The notes under the pieces are model-generated. The model was not told the origin of the DNA and searched no databases. It saw nothing but the letters and a program-made list of their open reading frames with translations. Positions 28,091-37,738 of a stretch of 64,000 nt of DNA are shown one piece after another. Position 1 is the first letter of the stretch, and each line of letters starts with the position of its first letter. A program made the translations under genes and the position numbers. This DNA comes from an uncultured Opitutaceae bacterium (GTDB lineage Bacteria; Verrucomicrobiota; Verrucomicrobiia; Opitutales; Opitutaceae), in assembly GCA_903862935.1 (NCBI GenBank), contig CAIOZY010000001.1, forward strand, positions 1 through 64,000. The letters run 5' to 3'.

Positions 28091-28639
28091 ATGGTTATTC
28101 CCAATATCAAGCGGCTTGCCGCGATGCGCAAGAAACTTGCCCGACTCGAACGCTCTGTCGAGATCGAGCTCGGCCGGGAGCTGGCCGGCCTCAACACCCA
28201 GTTTGGATTCCCCGACGTGGAGTCGTTTCTGAAGGCCGTGCAGCTGGCCGCCGCGGGACCGGGCAGGGCACCGGGAGCCGCCCGGCGCGGGAAGGCGAAG
28301 CCCGCCCGAAAGTCCCGCAAGCGGGCGGTGATCACTGCCGCGATCCGCGCCCGGGTGAAGGCCCTCGTCAAGGCCGGAAAACCCGGCTCGCTGATCGCCA
28401 AGGCCCTGGGAATCTCGCTTCCGAGCGTCCAGAACATCAAGAAGGCGGCCGGACTGGTGAAGGCCCGGGGAGCCAAGGCCCCGAAGAAGACCCCGGCGGC
28501 GAAGGCCAAACCCGCAAAGAAGGCTCCGGCCCGCAAGGCCAAGAAGCCCGCGAGGAAGCCCGCCGCGAAGGCCCCGGCGCAGAAGGCCGCCCCTGCCGCC
28601 GCCCCGCAGCCCGCTCCAGCCGCGGCCCCGGCCCGCTGA
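28091..28639 (+). CDS. Histone H1-like protein with HTH and Lys/Ala/Pro-rich tail
   Basis: 182 residues. The first 60 residues are helical (MVIPNIKRLAAMRKKLARLE). A helix-turn-helix-like unit follows at about 80-120 (GSLIAKALGISLPSVQNIKKAAGLVKA), and then a tail made almost only of Ala, Lys and Pro, like eukaryotic H1 C-termini and bacterial Hc1/AlgP-type proteins. Likely a nucleoid-associated DNA-binding protein. The codon-repetitive tail makes the length prone to variation. Confidence 0.7.
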   Translation: MVIPNIKRLAAMRKKLARLERSVEIELGRELAGLNTQFGFPDVESFLKAVQLAAAGPGRAPGAARRGKAKPARKSRKRAVITAAIRARVKALVKAGKPGSLIAKALGISLPSVQNIKKAAGLVKARGAKAPKKTPAAKAKPAKKAPARKAKKPARKPAAKAPAQKAAPAAAPQPAPAAAPAR

Positions 28640-28678
28640 CTCGGGCAGCCGCACCCGCTCCCCGGGCCGATCGCCACG

Positions 28679-29245
28679 ATGGCGCTCCCGCTGCTTGGGA
28701 CCGACCGCCTGATCCTCCGGGATTGGGCGGCGGCCGACCTGGAGCCCTTTGCCGCCCTGAACGCCGATCCCGAGGCGATGCGCTTCTTTCCCGCGATCCT
28801 GTCGCGGGCCGAAAGCGATGCGTCGGTGGCGGGGATCCGAGCCCACGCCGAGGCGCGGGGATTTGGGCTTTGGGCGCTCGAAGTGCGCGCCACCGGGGAG
28901 TTCATCGGCTTCACCGGGCTCGCCGTTCCCTCCTACGAGACGCCCTTCACCCCCTGCGTTGAGATCGGCTGGCGGCTGGCCCGCCACGCCTGGGGCCGCG
29001 GGTATGCGACCGAGGCGGCCCGGGCGGCCTTCCGGCACGGTTTTGGAGAGCTCGGGCTTGAGGAGATCGTTTCGTTTACGGCCGCCGTCAACACCCGATC
29101 GATCCGGGTCATGCAGCGGCTCGGGATGAGGACGGATCCCGCCTGGGACTTCGATCACCCCAAGGTGCCCGAGGCACACCCGCTTCGCCGGCACGTCCTG
29201 TACCGGCTCGGCCGGGCTGCGTTCCAGGCCCGGGCTGCGGGGTAG
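28679..29245 (+). CDS. GNAT-family N-acetyltransferase (RimJ/RimL type)
   Basis: 188 residues. Starts with LLGTDRLILRDWAAADLEPF, typical of Acetyltransf_3 proteins. The acetyl-CoA loop is RLARHAWGRGYATEAARAAF (Q/RxxGxG/A-type), followed by ELGLEEIVSFTAAVNTRSIRVMQRLGM. It lies 39 bp after the H1-like gene. The acceptor (protein N-terminus or small molecule) cannot be told from sequence. Confidence 0.88.
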   Translation: MALPLLGTDRLILRDWAAADLEPFAALNADPEAMRFFPAILSRAESDASVAGIRAHAEARGFGLWALEVRATGEFIGFTGLAVPSYETPFTPCVEIGWRLARHAWGRGYATEAARAAFRHGFGELGLEEIVSFTAAVNTRSIRVMQRLGMRTDPAWDFDHPKVPEAHPLRRHVLYRLGRAAFQARAAG

Positions 29246-29517
29246 GGTCGACCCGCAGGGGGAGCTCGCGCGAGTGCTCCCCGGCGCGGAAGGTCCACCT
29301 TTGCCTTGCGGCCGGAGCCCAGGCGCGGCCCGCCGCGGGTTTGCCCGTTAGGACCGGCCGGAGGCAAGTCACAGCCCCATCCCGCGTTGGCCCGCAATCC
29401 CTGGGTCCCGGGTCGGACAAGACACCCGTTGAATCCCCACAGGACGGGCGCCAGGGAGTCCGGCGCCCCCGACCCGTGCGCGGCGCTGGCTTGAGCTTCA
29501 GGGCTCCTTAGGCTCCA

Positions 29518-30945
29518 ATGCCGGCCATGCTCCCGCAGGACCCCGCCGCGGCTCTCACCGAGCTCCGCGAGCTTTTCGATCTCCAGCGCAACGCGTTTGC
29601 TCGGGAGCCGAGCCCCTCAGCCGGCGAGCGCAGGGGCCATCTCGACGCCCTGTGCCGGCTCCTCAGGGACAACGCCGGGGAGATTGCGGCGGCGATCGAC
29701 GCCGACTTTGGCCACCGCTCGCTTTATGAGACGAGGCTGTTGGAGATCTTCCCCTCGCTTGAGGCCGCCCGGCATGCCAAGGCCAGGGTGGGGCGGTGGA
29801 TGAGGCCCGAGCGCAGGAGGGCCTCGGTTTGGTTCTGGCCCGCCCGGGTGGAGGTGGTGAAGCAGCCGTTGGGAGTTATGGGGATTATCGCCCCATGGAA
29901 CTACCCGCTTTATCTCGCGGCAGGGCCCCTCGCCTCGGCCCTGGCCGCGGGAAACCGGGTGATCCTCAAGCCGTCGGAGTTCACACCGCGGTTCGGGGCG
30001 CTGCTTCGGGATCTCGTTGGGAGGTATTTTGCCCGGGAGCGGGTGGCCGTGGCGCTCGGAGGAGTGGAGCTGGCGCGGGCCTTCGCCCAGGTCCCGTTCG
30101 ACCACATCCTCTTCAGCGGCTCAACCGCCGTCGGCAGGGAGGTCATGCGGGCGGCTGCGGAGAACCTGACCCCCGTGACGCTCGAACTCGGCGGAAAGTC
30201 CCCGGCGATCGTCGCCCGAGGCTTCCCCCTGAAGGTCGCAGCCGAGAAGATCATCCTGGGCAAGTGCCTGAACGCGGGTCAGACCTGCATTGCCCCCGAC
30301 TACGCGCTCCTTCCGCAGGGGACGGAGGAGGCGTTTGTCGAGGAGGCGAGGAGGGCCGTCGGCAGGTTCTACCCCGAAGGGGCGGCGAGTGCGGACTATT
30401 CGGCGATTATCAACTCGCGGCACCACGAGCGCCTGACGTCGCTTGTGGAGGATGCCCGACAGAAGGGGGCCCGGGTGATCGAGCTTTCCGCAGGGGGCTC
30501 CGGGCCCGGGCGCCGGATGCCGCCGACGATCATCACAGGAGTCGACGACGGGATGCGGATCATGCAGGAGGAGATCTTCGGCCCCGTCCTGCCGGTAAGG
30601 ACCTATAGGGAGCTGGGTGAGGCTCTCGGCTACGTCGGCGCCAGGCCGAGGCCGCTTGCCCTGTATTACTTCGACTACGACCGGGAAGGCATCGACCGGG
30701 TGCTGGCCGAAAGCATTTCGGGCGGCGTGACGGTCAACGACACATTGTTCCACATCGCCCAAAATGAGCTGCCCTTCGGGGGCGTGGGCCCGAGCGGCAT
30801 GGGGCACTACCACGGTCAGGACGGCTTCAACACCTTTACGAAGCGCAAGGGGGTCTTGCTGCAGTCGAGGCTTGCCGGAACGCGGCTCCTGCAGCCCCCG
30901 TACGGGAAGCTGGCCGAGAGGCTCCTGCGGTTGATGCTGAGGTGA
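29518..30945 (+). CDS. Aldehyde dehydrogenase (coniferyl-aldehyde type)
   Basis: 475 residues of the NAD(P)-dependent ALDH superfamily. Motifs: GIIAPWNYPLYL (substrate/NAD entry), FSGSTAVGREVM, catalytic Glu in TLELGGKSPAI, catalytic Cys in CLNAGQTCIAPDY. The C-terminal NELPFGGVGPSGMGHYHG and a membrane-proximal helical tail resemble coniferyl aldehyde dehydrogenases and class-3 fatty aldehyde dehydrogenases. It oxidises an aldehyde to the acid. Monocistronic; the 270 bp upstream holds no other gene. Confidence 0.9.
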   Translation: MPAMLPQDPAAALTELRELFDLQRNAFAREPSPSAGERRGHLDALCRLLRDNAGEIAAAIDADFGHRSLYETRLLEIFPSLEAARHAKARVGRWMRPERRRASVWFWPARVEVVKQPLGVMGIIAPWNYPLYLAAGPLASALAAGNRVILKPSEFTPRFGALLRDLVGRYFARERVAVALGGVELARAFAQVPFDHILFSGSTAVGREVMRAAAENLTPVTLELGGKSPAIVARGFPLKVAAEKIILGKCLNAGQTCIAPDYALLPQGTEEAFVEEARRAVGRFYPEGAASADYSAIINSRHHERLTSLVEDARQKGARVIELSAGGSGPGRRMPPTIITGVDDGMRIMQEEIFGPVLPVRTYRELGEALGYVGARPRPLALYYFDYDREGIDRVLAESISGGVTVNDTLFHIAQNELPFGGVGPSGMGHYHGQDGFNTFTKRKGVLLQSRLAGTRLLQPPYGKLAERLLRLMLR

Positions 30946-31162
30946 AAGAGGCCGCGTGATCCGCCGCAGTGGCGCGGGAAATAACCCGTGCGTATCGAAC
31001 TCGCGTGAATCCACTCAGGGCAGATGGGGAAGACTTTGGAATCCCAGGAGATTCGTTGTAAGAAACTGATCCGTAAATTATTGAGAAACTTTAGAATAGG
31101 GTGAAATACTCAGTGAATGTCAGATAAATACCCCAGAGACGTTACAATTTTACTCACGCGGT

Positions 31163-31612
31163 GTGCTTGTAGACGGGGTGCGATTGGTAGCGAATACGAG
31201 GAAGGAGGAGACCGCTCGGCTCCTTCAGACCATGCCCCCGACCCGAAACACGCTTTCCAGCAACCTCCGCTCTCTCGGAATCCCCGAGGACGATGTCGGG
31301 CGTCGGATCAGTATCCTCGTGTTTCCCCTTCGCTTTAGGGTCTACTCCCGCCTGCGCCACATGGCCGGCGGAAAGCTGTTCACCCTGGAGCGCAAGCTAG
31401 TCGAGGACCTCGCCGGATGCGCCGAGTGGACCGACATCGAGGACGAGCTCTTCGCCTACCATACCCACTCTTACAGAGAGGGGCCGGGTTTTCTGAACGC
31501 CCCGAGCAGGATGCGTTCCGTCTCTCAGATCTATAAGCGCTACATGAAGCTGAAGGCGTCGTGGGAAGGGAAGGGCGATCCGGGCAAGGTTGGAGTGGCG
31601 CGCCTCAATTAA
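31163..31612 (+). CDS. Hypothetical protein
   Basis: 149 residues from a GTG start, or 126 if the ATG at 31232 is used. A basic, helical protein with no signal peptide or membrane segment. The segment GRRISILVFPLRFRVYSRLRHM is notable. No family was recognised. The 200 bp upstream is AT-rich compared with the neighbourhood and may hold its promoter. Confidence 0.45.
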   Translation: MLVDGVRLVANTRKEETARLLQTMPPTRNTLSSNLRSLGIPEDDVGRRISILVFPLRFRVYSRLRHMAGGKLFTLERKLVEDLAGCAEWTDIEDELFAYHTHSYREGPGFLNAPSRMRSVSQIYKRYMKLKASWEGKGDPGKVGVARLN

Positions 31613-31668
31613 GGTGCCGGCCCTGTCGGGCCGCTGTTGTCCGCCCCGCTCCGGACCTATCTTCGGGT

Positions 31669-32712
31669 TCAGTCCTCGACCAGTCCTCGCACCACGAGAA
31701 TGCCCGGCGCGGCAAGGGACAACCCTCCCTTGGGGTTATTGTGAAAGCGCACTCCGGAAATCAGGTTTGGGGTACAGGTCGCATCATTGACTCGGAATGC
31801 CGGCCCACCGCTGTCGCTGATCTCCAGGTCGATGAAGCTGTTCCTGAGGCACTCGGTGTGGGGCACAAGCTGCCAGCCTCCGGGCTTTTGTTGGACAGAT
31901 TGGGCCATGAAGATGCCGTGTTCCAGGCTCTGGCGGATCACCAATTTGCGGAAAATGTTGTCGTGGGAATCCCTCATGAACAGGCCGACCCGGTTGTGCG
32001 TAAGGCGGGCGTCGCTGAACTCGTTATGGTTGAGACTGAAGTCGAGGGAGATTCCGGCTGCTAGGTTGTCATGCAGGTTCAAGTGGCTGAAGCTGCACTC
32101 GGCCGAATTGGTGCAGGCCAGGCCGTCGAATTGGTTGTCGAAGGCGGTCACCATGCTCAATCGTACCCTCCGGCAATCCAGGGTGACGACCAGGCCCCCC
32201 GATCTGCAGTGGGCTGCAACCACGCGTTCCACCGCGGAATCGGCCACCGTTCGGACGATCACGCCGTCGTTGCAGATCTGGTAGCCGACTGGGGTGGTCT
32301 CCCAGAGCTCCTGCTGTTGGCCGAGGCGGTTTCCATCGATCGCGAGGTCTGACAGGCTCAGCCTCTTCACTGCCCTAACGGGCCGGATGGCAGACTGGCC
32401 GAGGATCACCACGGGGCAGTTTGCGCCGTCGGCCAGGCGCAGCAGCGTTTCAGGGCCCGAGCCGCGGAGAGACTGCCCGTCCTGCTGAAGGACTACGGGC
32501 TGGCTGATGGTGTATACGTGCGGACCAAGCCGGACCTCCCCCCCTCCCGTGGGGAGCCTGTCCAGGGCCTGCTGGATTTCTCGGTCCGTATACTGCGCGC
32601 GGCAGGAGCTAGCCATCATCCCAGATGCGAAGACGGCGCCGAGCAACAGCCCAGACGACACCCTGGTGCTGAAAAGCGTCCGGATCGACGACAGGCGGCG
32701 GTCCGTCTTCAT
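31669..32712 (-). CDS. Secreted right-handed beta-helix (pectate-lyase-like) protein
   Basis: 347 residues from the ATG at 32712. The signal peptide ends ASSCRAQ, so a lipoprotein Cys is possible though the lipobox is weak. The rest is a parallel beta-helix of the NosD/pectin-lyase type: GGEVRLGPHVYTISQPVVLQ, SLSDLAIDGNRLG, HLNLHDNLAAGISL, HNEFSDARLTHNRVGLFM. Its start overlaps the stop of the STAND/WD40 gene by 4 bp, so it is the second gene of a coupled operon. Substrate or partner unknown. Confidence 0.75.
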   Translation of the reverse strand: MKTDRRLSSIRTLFSTRVSSGLLLGAVFASGMMASSCRAQYTDREIQQALDRLPTGGGEVRLGPHVYTISQPVVLQQDGQSLRGSGPETLLRLADGANCPVVILGQSAIRPVRAVKRLSLSDLAIDGNRLGQQQELWETTPVGYQICNDGVIVRTVADSAVERVVAAHCRSGGLVVTLDCRRVRLSMVTAFDNQFDGLACTNSAECSFSHLNLHDNLAAGISLDFSLNHNEFSDARLTHNRVGLFMRDSHDNIFRKLVIRQSLEHGIFMAQSVQQKPGGWQLVPHTECLRNSFIDLEISDSGGPAFRVNDATCTPNLISGVRFHNNPKGGLSLAAPGILVVRGLVED

Positions 32713-35700
32713 CGGGTCCGTCGTGGATCTGTCGTGAGAGCCCCGGCTATCGGCAGGCCGGCGCCTGGGGCGAGACCGCGCCCCTCCGCGGATGTGGCCG
32801 GCAGCTGCGGAACCTGTCGGGCCCTGAGTTCGGGCACGCTCAGACGGGAGAAAGGGGAAATCGTCCGGGTCGCCGGATCGGCGAGAAACCACCTGCCCCA
32901 GACCGTCCAGTCATCCTGGGATTGGGACTGCTCGAGCCTGCGCCGGAGCTGGCCCAGGGTCGCCCCTTGGTCTAGGGCGGTGACCTTCATGATGTTTTCT
33001 TGGGTTAGCACCTGGCCGGACACAACCTCGGCCAGCGTGAGCAGCCAGTCGGGGGGGGGCAAACCAGCAGGGGCCACGTCCCAGATCTGGGCTGAGCGGT
33101 CCTGCGATGCGGTAAGAACCCGCTTTCCGTCAGCGCTGAACTGGACCACCCGAACCGCCTCGGGGAGTGGAAACGGGTCCGAAAGCGGCTGACCGCTCCG
33201 AGAGTCCCAGATCTGGGCCGTCTTGTCGTCGGAGGCGGTGACGACGAGCGTCCCGTCCGGGCTGAAGCGGGCGGACTGGACCCAGCCGCCGTGCTTCAGC
33301 GGTTCGGTGACGGGAACACCCGTCTGGGGATCCCAAACCCGGGCGAAATCATCCCAGGTGGCGGTGACAACCCTTGTGCCGTCAGAGTTGAAGTGGGCCG
33401 CTTGTACGAGCCCGTTCACCTTGAGCGGCCCGATTCGCGCCTTGCCCGTGCGAGCATTCCAGATCCGGGCGGTGCCGTCGTCGCCCGCGGTGACAAGCCA
33501 TACCCCGTCCGGACTGAATTCCGCGCAGCGCAAGATTTTCCCGTCGTGCTGCAGCACGAACGGCAGGGGCTTGCCGGTGTCGGCGGACCAGATCCGCGCT
33601 GTTGCGTCCCAGGACGCGGTGGCCACCCATGCCCCGTCGGGACTGAATGCGACGGAGGCTACGGTGGCCGCGTGCGGGAGTGAGAGCGGGGCGAGCACGC
33701 TCTTCCCGGACGCCAGATTCCAGATTCGCGCCTCGGCCGGTCCCGACTCGAGCCGCCCCCCTCCGGACGCGGTCGCAAGGCGGCTTCCGTCCGGGCTGAA
33801 CACGGCCAGGCGCACAGGCTTGGCGTGCTCCATCGGCGAACCCCTCAGTTGGCCCGTCCGGCTATCCCAGACCCGGGCTTTCCCGTCATCGGAGGCGGTG
33901 GCAACGAGGTTTCCGTCGGCGCTGAAGCAGACCGACTGGACCCCACCCCCGTGGCGCATCGGCCCGGCCAGCAGGGCGCCGGTCATTGCATCCCAGATCC
34001 GGACTGTGCCGTCATCGGACGCGGTGGCGACCCGCCTCCCGTCTGGACTCAGTTGGGCGAAAAATCTCGGGACCGTGTTGTCCGTTGCCGAGGACGCATC
34101 GGGCCAGGGGGGCGACGGCGGGTGCTGCTCGACAGCCGGCTTCAGACTCAGACATAGTGCCTTTGCCCCCAAGGGTTCCCAGATCCGGGCCGCATTGTCC
34201 GCTGCAGCCGTCAAGACTTGGGTGCCATCCGGGCTGAAGAACGCCGTCTCCACCCCGCCGCCGTGCTTCATGGGCTCGGACAAGGGAAGCCCCGTGTGGG
34301 CATCCCAGATCCGGGCCGTGGCGTCCCCGGAAGCGGTGACGAATCGGCTCCCGTCCGGGCTGAAGAGGGCGGTGCGGACCAGCCCCTTGTGCCTCGACGG
34401 GGCTGTGACAGGCTCGCCTGTGAGGCCGTCCCACACGCACGCCGTTCCGTCATCGGAGGCGGTCACCACCAGCCGCCCGTCCGGGCTGAAGTGGGCGGAC
34501 TGAACCAATCCCTCATGGGGCATGACCTTGCCCACGGGCCTTCCCGTGGTCGTGTCCCAGATCCGCGCGGAATGGTTGTCGGAGGCGGTCAGGACGCGAG
34601 TCCCGTCGGGGCTGAATTCCGCCGACCTGATCGGGCCGCTCGGTTCGTTGTCCCCGGCCCTGAGCTCCACCAGCGGGTCAGGACCGCCGCGGCTCGCATC
34701 CCAGATCCGGGCAGTGTGGTCCCAGGACGCGGTTACGATCCGGGTCCCGTCCCGGCTGAAGCAGGCAGAGGCGACCACGCCGAAGCCCTTGTCGCGGGGT
34801 CGCATCGTCTCGCCGCGTTGAATTCCCGTCCTCGCATCCCAGATTTGCGCGACGTTGTTCCAGGAGCCGGTGACGACGAGGGTCCCGCTGGGATTGAAGC
34901 ACGCCGTGGCCACCTTGTAGCCGACGTCGATGCGAGTGAGAACCGCTCCCGTTGACGCGTCCAGGATCAGCGCTATGCCGTCATCGGATGCGGTGACAAC
35001 GCGGGTCCCGTCGGAGCTGAAGTGGGCGGATTGAACCTGCTTTTTGTGCTCGGGGGATTCCCACAGCTTGCTCCCGTTTGCCGCGTTCCAAACCCGCACC
35101 CGGTTGTCCCACGAGGCGGTGACGATCCGGCCGCCGTCGGGGCTGAATTCCGCCCAGCGGACGGTGTCGTCGTGCCGAAGGACAGCCCGGGGCACCATCC
35201 AGTTGCGGTACGTCAGGAGGGTCGTTATCAGGGTCGATATGGCGGTGTCAGATGGGCGCGGGGCCAGGGAGCGGGTCAGGTAGGCCAGGGCGTCGGTCCC
35301 GTCGGCCTCGGAGGCCAGCCGGACTCCCTGGAGGAAATCCGACTGGGACAGGGTCCGGACGGTGTTGGACTTCTCCCGCAGGGCCACGGCTCCGGCTCCG
35401 GCCGCAACGGCGGCCAGGAGCGCAAAGACGCAGACGAGGACCTGCAGCCGCCGGATGCGCTGGCGGCTCCTGTGTTCCGCCCGGGCGCGCGACCGCCGCA
35501 CGTACTCGACGAGGATCCCGGGCAGGTTTCCTGCGAACGAGGCCACGAGGTCCTCGGCCTCGAACAGGAGCCTGCCCTCCGGGAGCAGCAGATCGGCGTC
35601 CTGCTGGTCCCGCTCCCACCGGTCCGCGGCCGCGTTCACCCGGCCCAGGCACTGAAGCAGGTCGCGGTTCCGCTCGATCCAGCCCGACAGGCGCGGCCAT

Positions 35701-37616
35701 GCCCGCAGGAGGGCCTCGTGCGCGATCGTCAGGATCGGCTCCCCCGTATCGCTCCGGTCGGAGATAAGCAGGCGGGCGGCGACGAAAGCGTCTACGAAGG
35801 CCTTCCGCTCGGGCGTGTTGCTCACCAGCTTGATCGCGATCCGGCTCCGTACCGCGCCCGTTGCATCGTCGCTTCGCAGCCGCACGAGCATCCCGAAGAC
35901 CTGGTCAAAAGCGGCCTGGGATGCGGGCGAAAGCTTCGAATAGGCCTCCTCTGCGCGCCGGGCAACCGCGCCTTCGACGCCCCCCAGCGCGCGGTAGGCG
36001 CCGAGGGTCAGCAGGCCGTCCGGGGAGCGTGCTTCGTACAGGGCGTCCAGGGTAAACTCCAGGAGCGGCAGCGCGTCGGGGTCGCGGACAGCGGCGTCGC
36101 GCAGGATGTCGTCCAGCCTCTCGTGTGTGGCCGGGTCCTGTTCGAAGCGAAGCCCGGCCGCAAGGGCCGGGTGCCGCACGATCTGGCCGAGTTCCGCGGC
36201 GGTGGGCGGCTGCAGGACGTAGGTGCCGGCGCCGTTCATCAGCTTTACCAACTCGGGCTCGGCGGAGCACCGCGGGAAGAAGTCGCTGCGCAGCGTCGAC
36301 AGCACGATCACGCGCCCGGACCGGGCGAGCGCGGCCAAGGCGCCGATGAACGCGTGTCTTGATTCGGGGGAGGAGTCGATTTCGAAGAACTCCTCGAGCT
36401 GGTCTACGAGGATCAGAAGGCGGGTCTGCAGGGGGCGGAGCTGTCCGATCTGGGCCCGCAGGACCGCGGCATCATCGACCCGGCCCTCCGCCTCGAAGCG
36501 TCGGGCGGTCTCCTCCATGGCGTGTCTCTGGCGGAGCTGCTCCACGGCCGCCGCCTGCCGAAGACCGCCGATGATCGACTCGACCAGCGCGGTCGGGCTG
36601 GCGGCGATGCGGGCGGCGAAGGCCTTGGGATCGAGGCCGTCCTCGCGCAACTCGGGGAGGGCCGCATCAGCCAGCAGCGCATTCGCCAAGGAGCCGAAGA
36701 GGTCCCCGAGCCCGTCCGAGGGGGTCAGGACCGCCCGCCGCCAATAGCCGACGCCGTCGATCACCCCCGGCTCGAGCAGGGCCGGCAGGATTCCGGCCCG
36801 CGCCAGGGAGGACTTTCCTGACCCGGAGGCTCCAAGGACTAGCAGGAAACCCCGCGGATCGCCGGGATCGATCAGATTTCGACGCAGCGATCCTATCGCC
36901 TCGCCGATGGCCTTCGTGCGCCCGAAGAAGACCTTCGCGTGGGCGAGCTCAAAGGCTTGCAGGCTGCGGAAGGGTGAACCCAGCAGCCAAGTCGGCTTTG
37001 CCTGGGCCTGAGGCGAGGCCGCGGCCCCCAGGGCCTCGAGCTGCTTTTGGATCGTCCTGCGGAGCTTGGCCTCGAGCAGCTCCTCGAACTCGGCGAGGGT
37101 CCGGTAGCCGTTGTAGGAGCCGACAAAAGTGCCTTCGGAGGAGTCGCGCGTCCGTTCCTCGATAAAGTGCTTCACCGCGCGCCACTGCGCGATCATCTCG
37201 TCGTGGACCTCCGGGGGCTCTGGGGAGATCGCCGGGACCGTCTGGTTGATCCACAGTTGGATTTCCGGCAGCCCGTTGCGCTTGCGCTGCGCATCCAGCG
37301 CGTAGGATATCTCGTACTCGGTTCCCGTCGGCGCTTGGGTCCCGTCCGGAAGCGTCATCGAGGAATGAAGGCGCGAGCCGAGTCGGGACCATAGGAAACA
37401 CAGGAGCAGGTCGAAGTCGGCCGCGTTGGGGATCTGCGCCTGGAACGACTTGGACAGGTCGAACGGCTCATACTCCCAGAAGTACGGTTCCAGAACCAGC
37501 CGGCTGGCGAATTCGGCTGCGAGCCGCTCAATGGTCTCACGCGCAATGCGGCGCTCGTGGGCAACATCGCCCGGAGACGAGACAAATATCCGCAAAGTCG
37601 GCGAGGAGTACGCCAT
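32709..37616 (-). CDS. Giant DUF4062-STAND NTPase-WD40 protein (nSTAND1-like)
   Basis: 1635 residues. The N-terminal DUF4062 domain (residues 7-150: LRIFVSSPGDVAHERRIA) is a TIR-like module of conflict-system proteins. An effector-proximal linker precedes a STAND P-loop NTPase (Walker A GASGSGKSS near 265, Walker B LLILVDQLEEFFE near 400), a winged-helix region, and one membrane helix (VLVCVFALLAAVAAGAGAVA) near 730. Sixteen WD40 repeats follow, most reading FSPDGxxVxTASxDxTARIWD. WD40-STAND proteins act as sensors that oligomerise on ligand binding. A defence or programmed-death role is a reasonable inference, but no effector is proven. Confidence 0.85.
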   Translation of the reverse strand: MAYSSPTLRIFVSSPGDVAHERRIARETIERLAAEFASRLVLEPYFWEYEPFDLSKSFQAQIPNAADFDLLLCFLWSRLGSRLHSSMTLPDGTQAPTGTEYEISYALDAQRKRNGLPEIQLWINQTVPAISPEPPEVHDEMIAQWRAVKHFIEERTRDSSEGTFVGSYNGYRTLAEFEELLEAKLRRTIQKQLEALGAAASPQAQAKPTWLLGSPFRSLQAFELAHAKVFFGRTKAIGEAIGSLRRNLIDPGDPRGFLLVLGASGSGKSSLARAGILPALLEPGVIDGVGYWRRAVLTPSDGLGDLFGSLANALLADAALPELREDGLDPKAFAARIAASPTALVESIIGGLRQAAAVEQLRQRHAMEETARRFEAEGRVDDAAVLRAQIGQLRPLQTRLLILVDQLEEFFEIDSSPESRHAFIGALAALARSGRVIVLSTLRSDFFPRCSAEPELVKLMNGAGTYVLQPPTAAELGQIVRHPALAAGLRFEQDPATHERLDDILRDAAVRDPDALPLLEFTLDALYEARSPDGLLTLGAYRALGGVEGAVARRAEEAYSKLSPASQAAFDQVFGMLVRLRSDDATGAVRSRIAIKLVSNTPERKAFVDAFVAARLLISDRSDTGEPILTIAHEALLRAWPRLSGWIERNRDLLQCLGRVNAAADRWERDQQDADLLLPEGRLLFEAEDLVASFAGNLPGILVEYVRRSRARAEHRSRQRIRRLQVLVCVFALLAAVAAGAGAVALREKSNTVRTLSQSDFLQGVRLASEADGTDALAYLTRSLAPRPSDTAISTLITTLLTYRNWMVPRAVLRHDDTVRWAEFSPDGGRIVTASWDNRVRVWNAANGSKLWESPEHKKQVQSAHFSSDGTRVVTASDDGIALILDASTGAVLTRIDVGYKVATACFNPSGTLVVTGSWNNVAQIWDARTGIQRGETMRPRDKGFGVVASACFSRDGTRIVTASWDHTARIWDASRGGPDPLVELRAGDNEPSGPIRSAEFSPDGTRVLTASDNHSARIWDTTTGRPVGKVMPHEGLVQSAHFSPDGRLVVTASDDGTACVWDGLTGEPVTAPSRHKGLVRTALFSPDGSRFVTASGDATARIWDAHTGLPLSEPMKHGGGVETAFFSPDGTQVLTAAADNAARIWEPLGAKALCLSLKPAVEQHPPSPPWPDASSATDNTVPRFFAQLSPDGRRVATASDDGTVRIWDAMTGALLAGPMRHGGGVQSVCFSADGNLVATASDDGKARVWDSRTGQLRGSPMEHAKPVRLAVFSPDGSRLATASGGGRLESGPAEARIWNLASGKSVLAPLSLPHAATVASVAFSPDGAWVATASWDATARIWSADTGKPLPFVLQHDGKILRCAEFSPDGVWLVTAGDDGTARIWNARTGKARIGPLKVNGLVQAAHFNSDGTRVVTATWDDFARVWDPQTGVPVTEPLKHGGWVQSARFSPDGTLVVTASDDKTAQIWDSRSGQPLSDPFPLPEAVRVVQFSADGKRVLTASQDRSAQIWDVAPAGLPPPDWLLTLAEVVSGQVLTQENIMKVTALDQGATLGQLRRRLEQSQSQDDWTVWGRWFLADPATRTISPFSRLSVPELRARQVPQLPATSAEGRGLAPGAGLPIAGALTTDPRRTR

Positions 37617-37738
37617 TTTCCTGGGCAGGGAGATTGCCTAAGATCTCCATCCCCGGCCGGGGAAGTCGAGCCTTCTTTGGCCTGCTCGCCTCCTGGCCTG
37701 GGCAGGGTAAGGGAGGGCCGCCTGCTCCGCCTGAGGCT

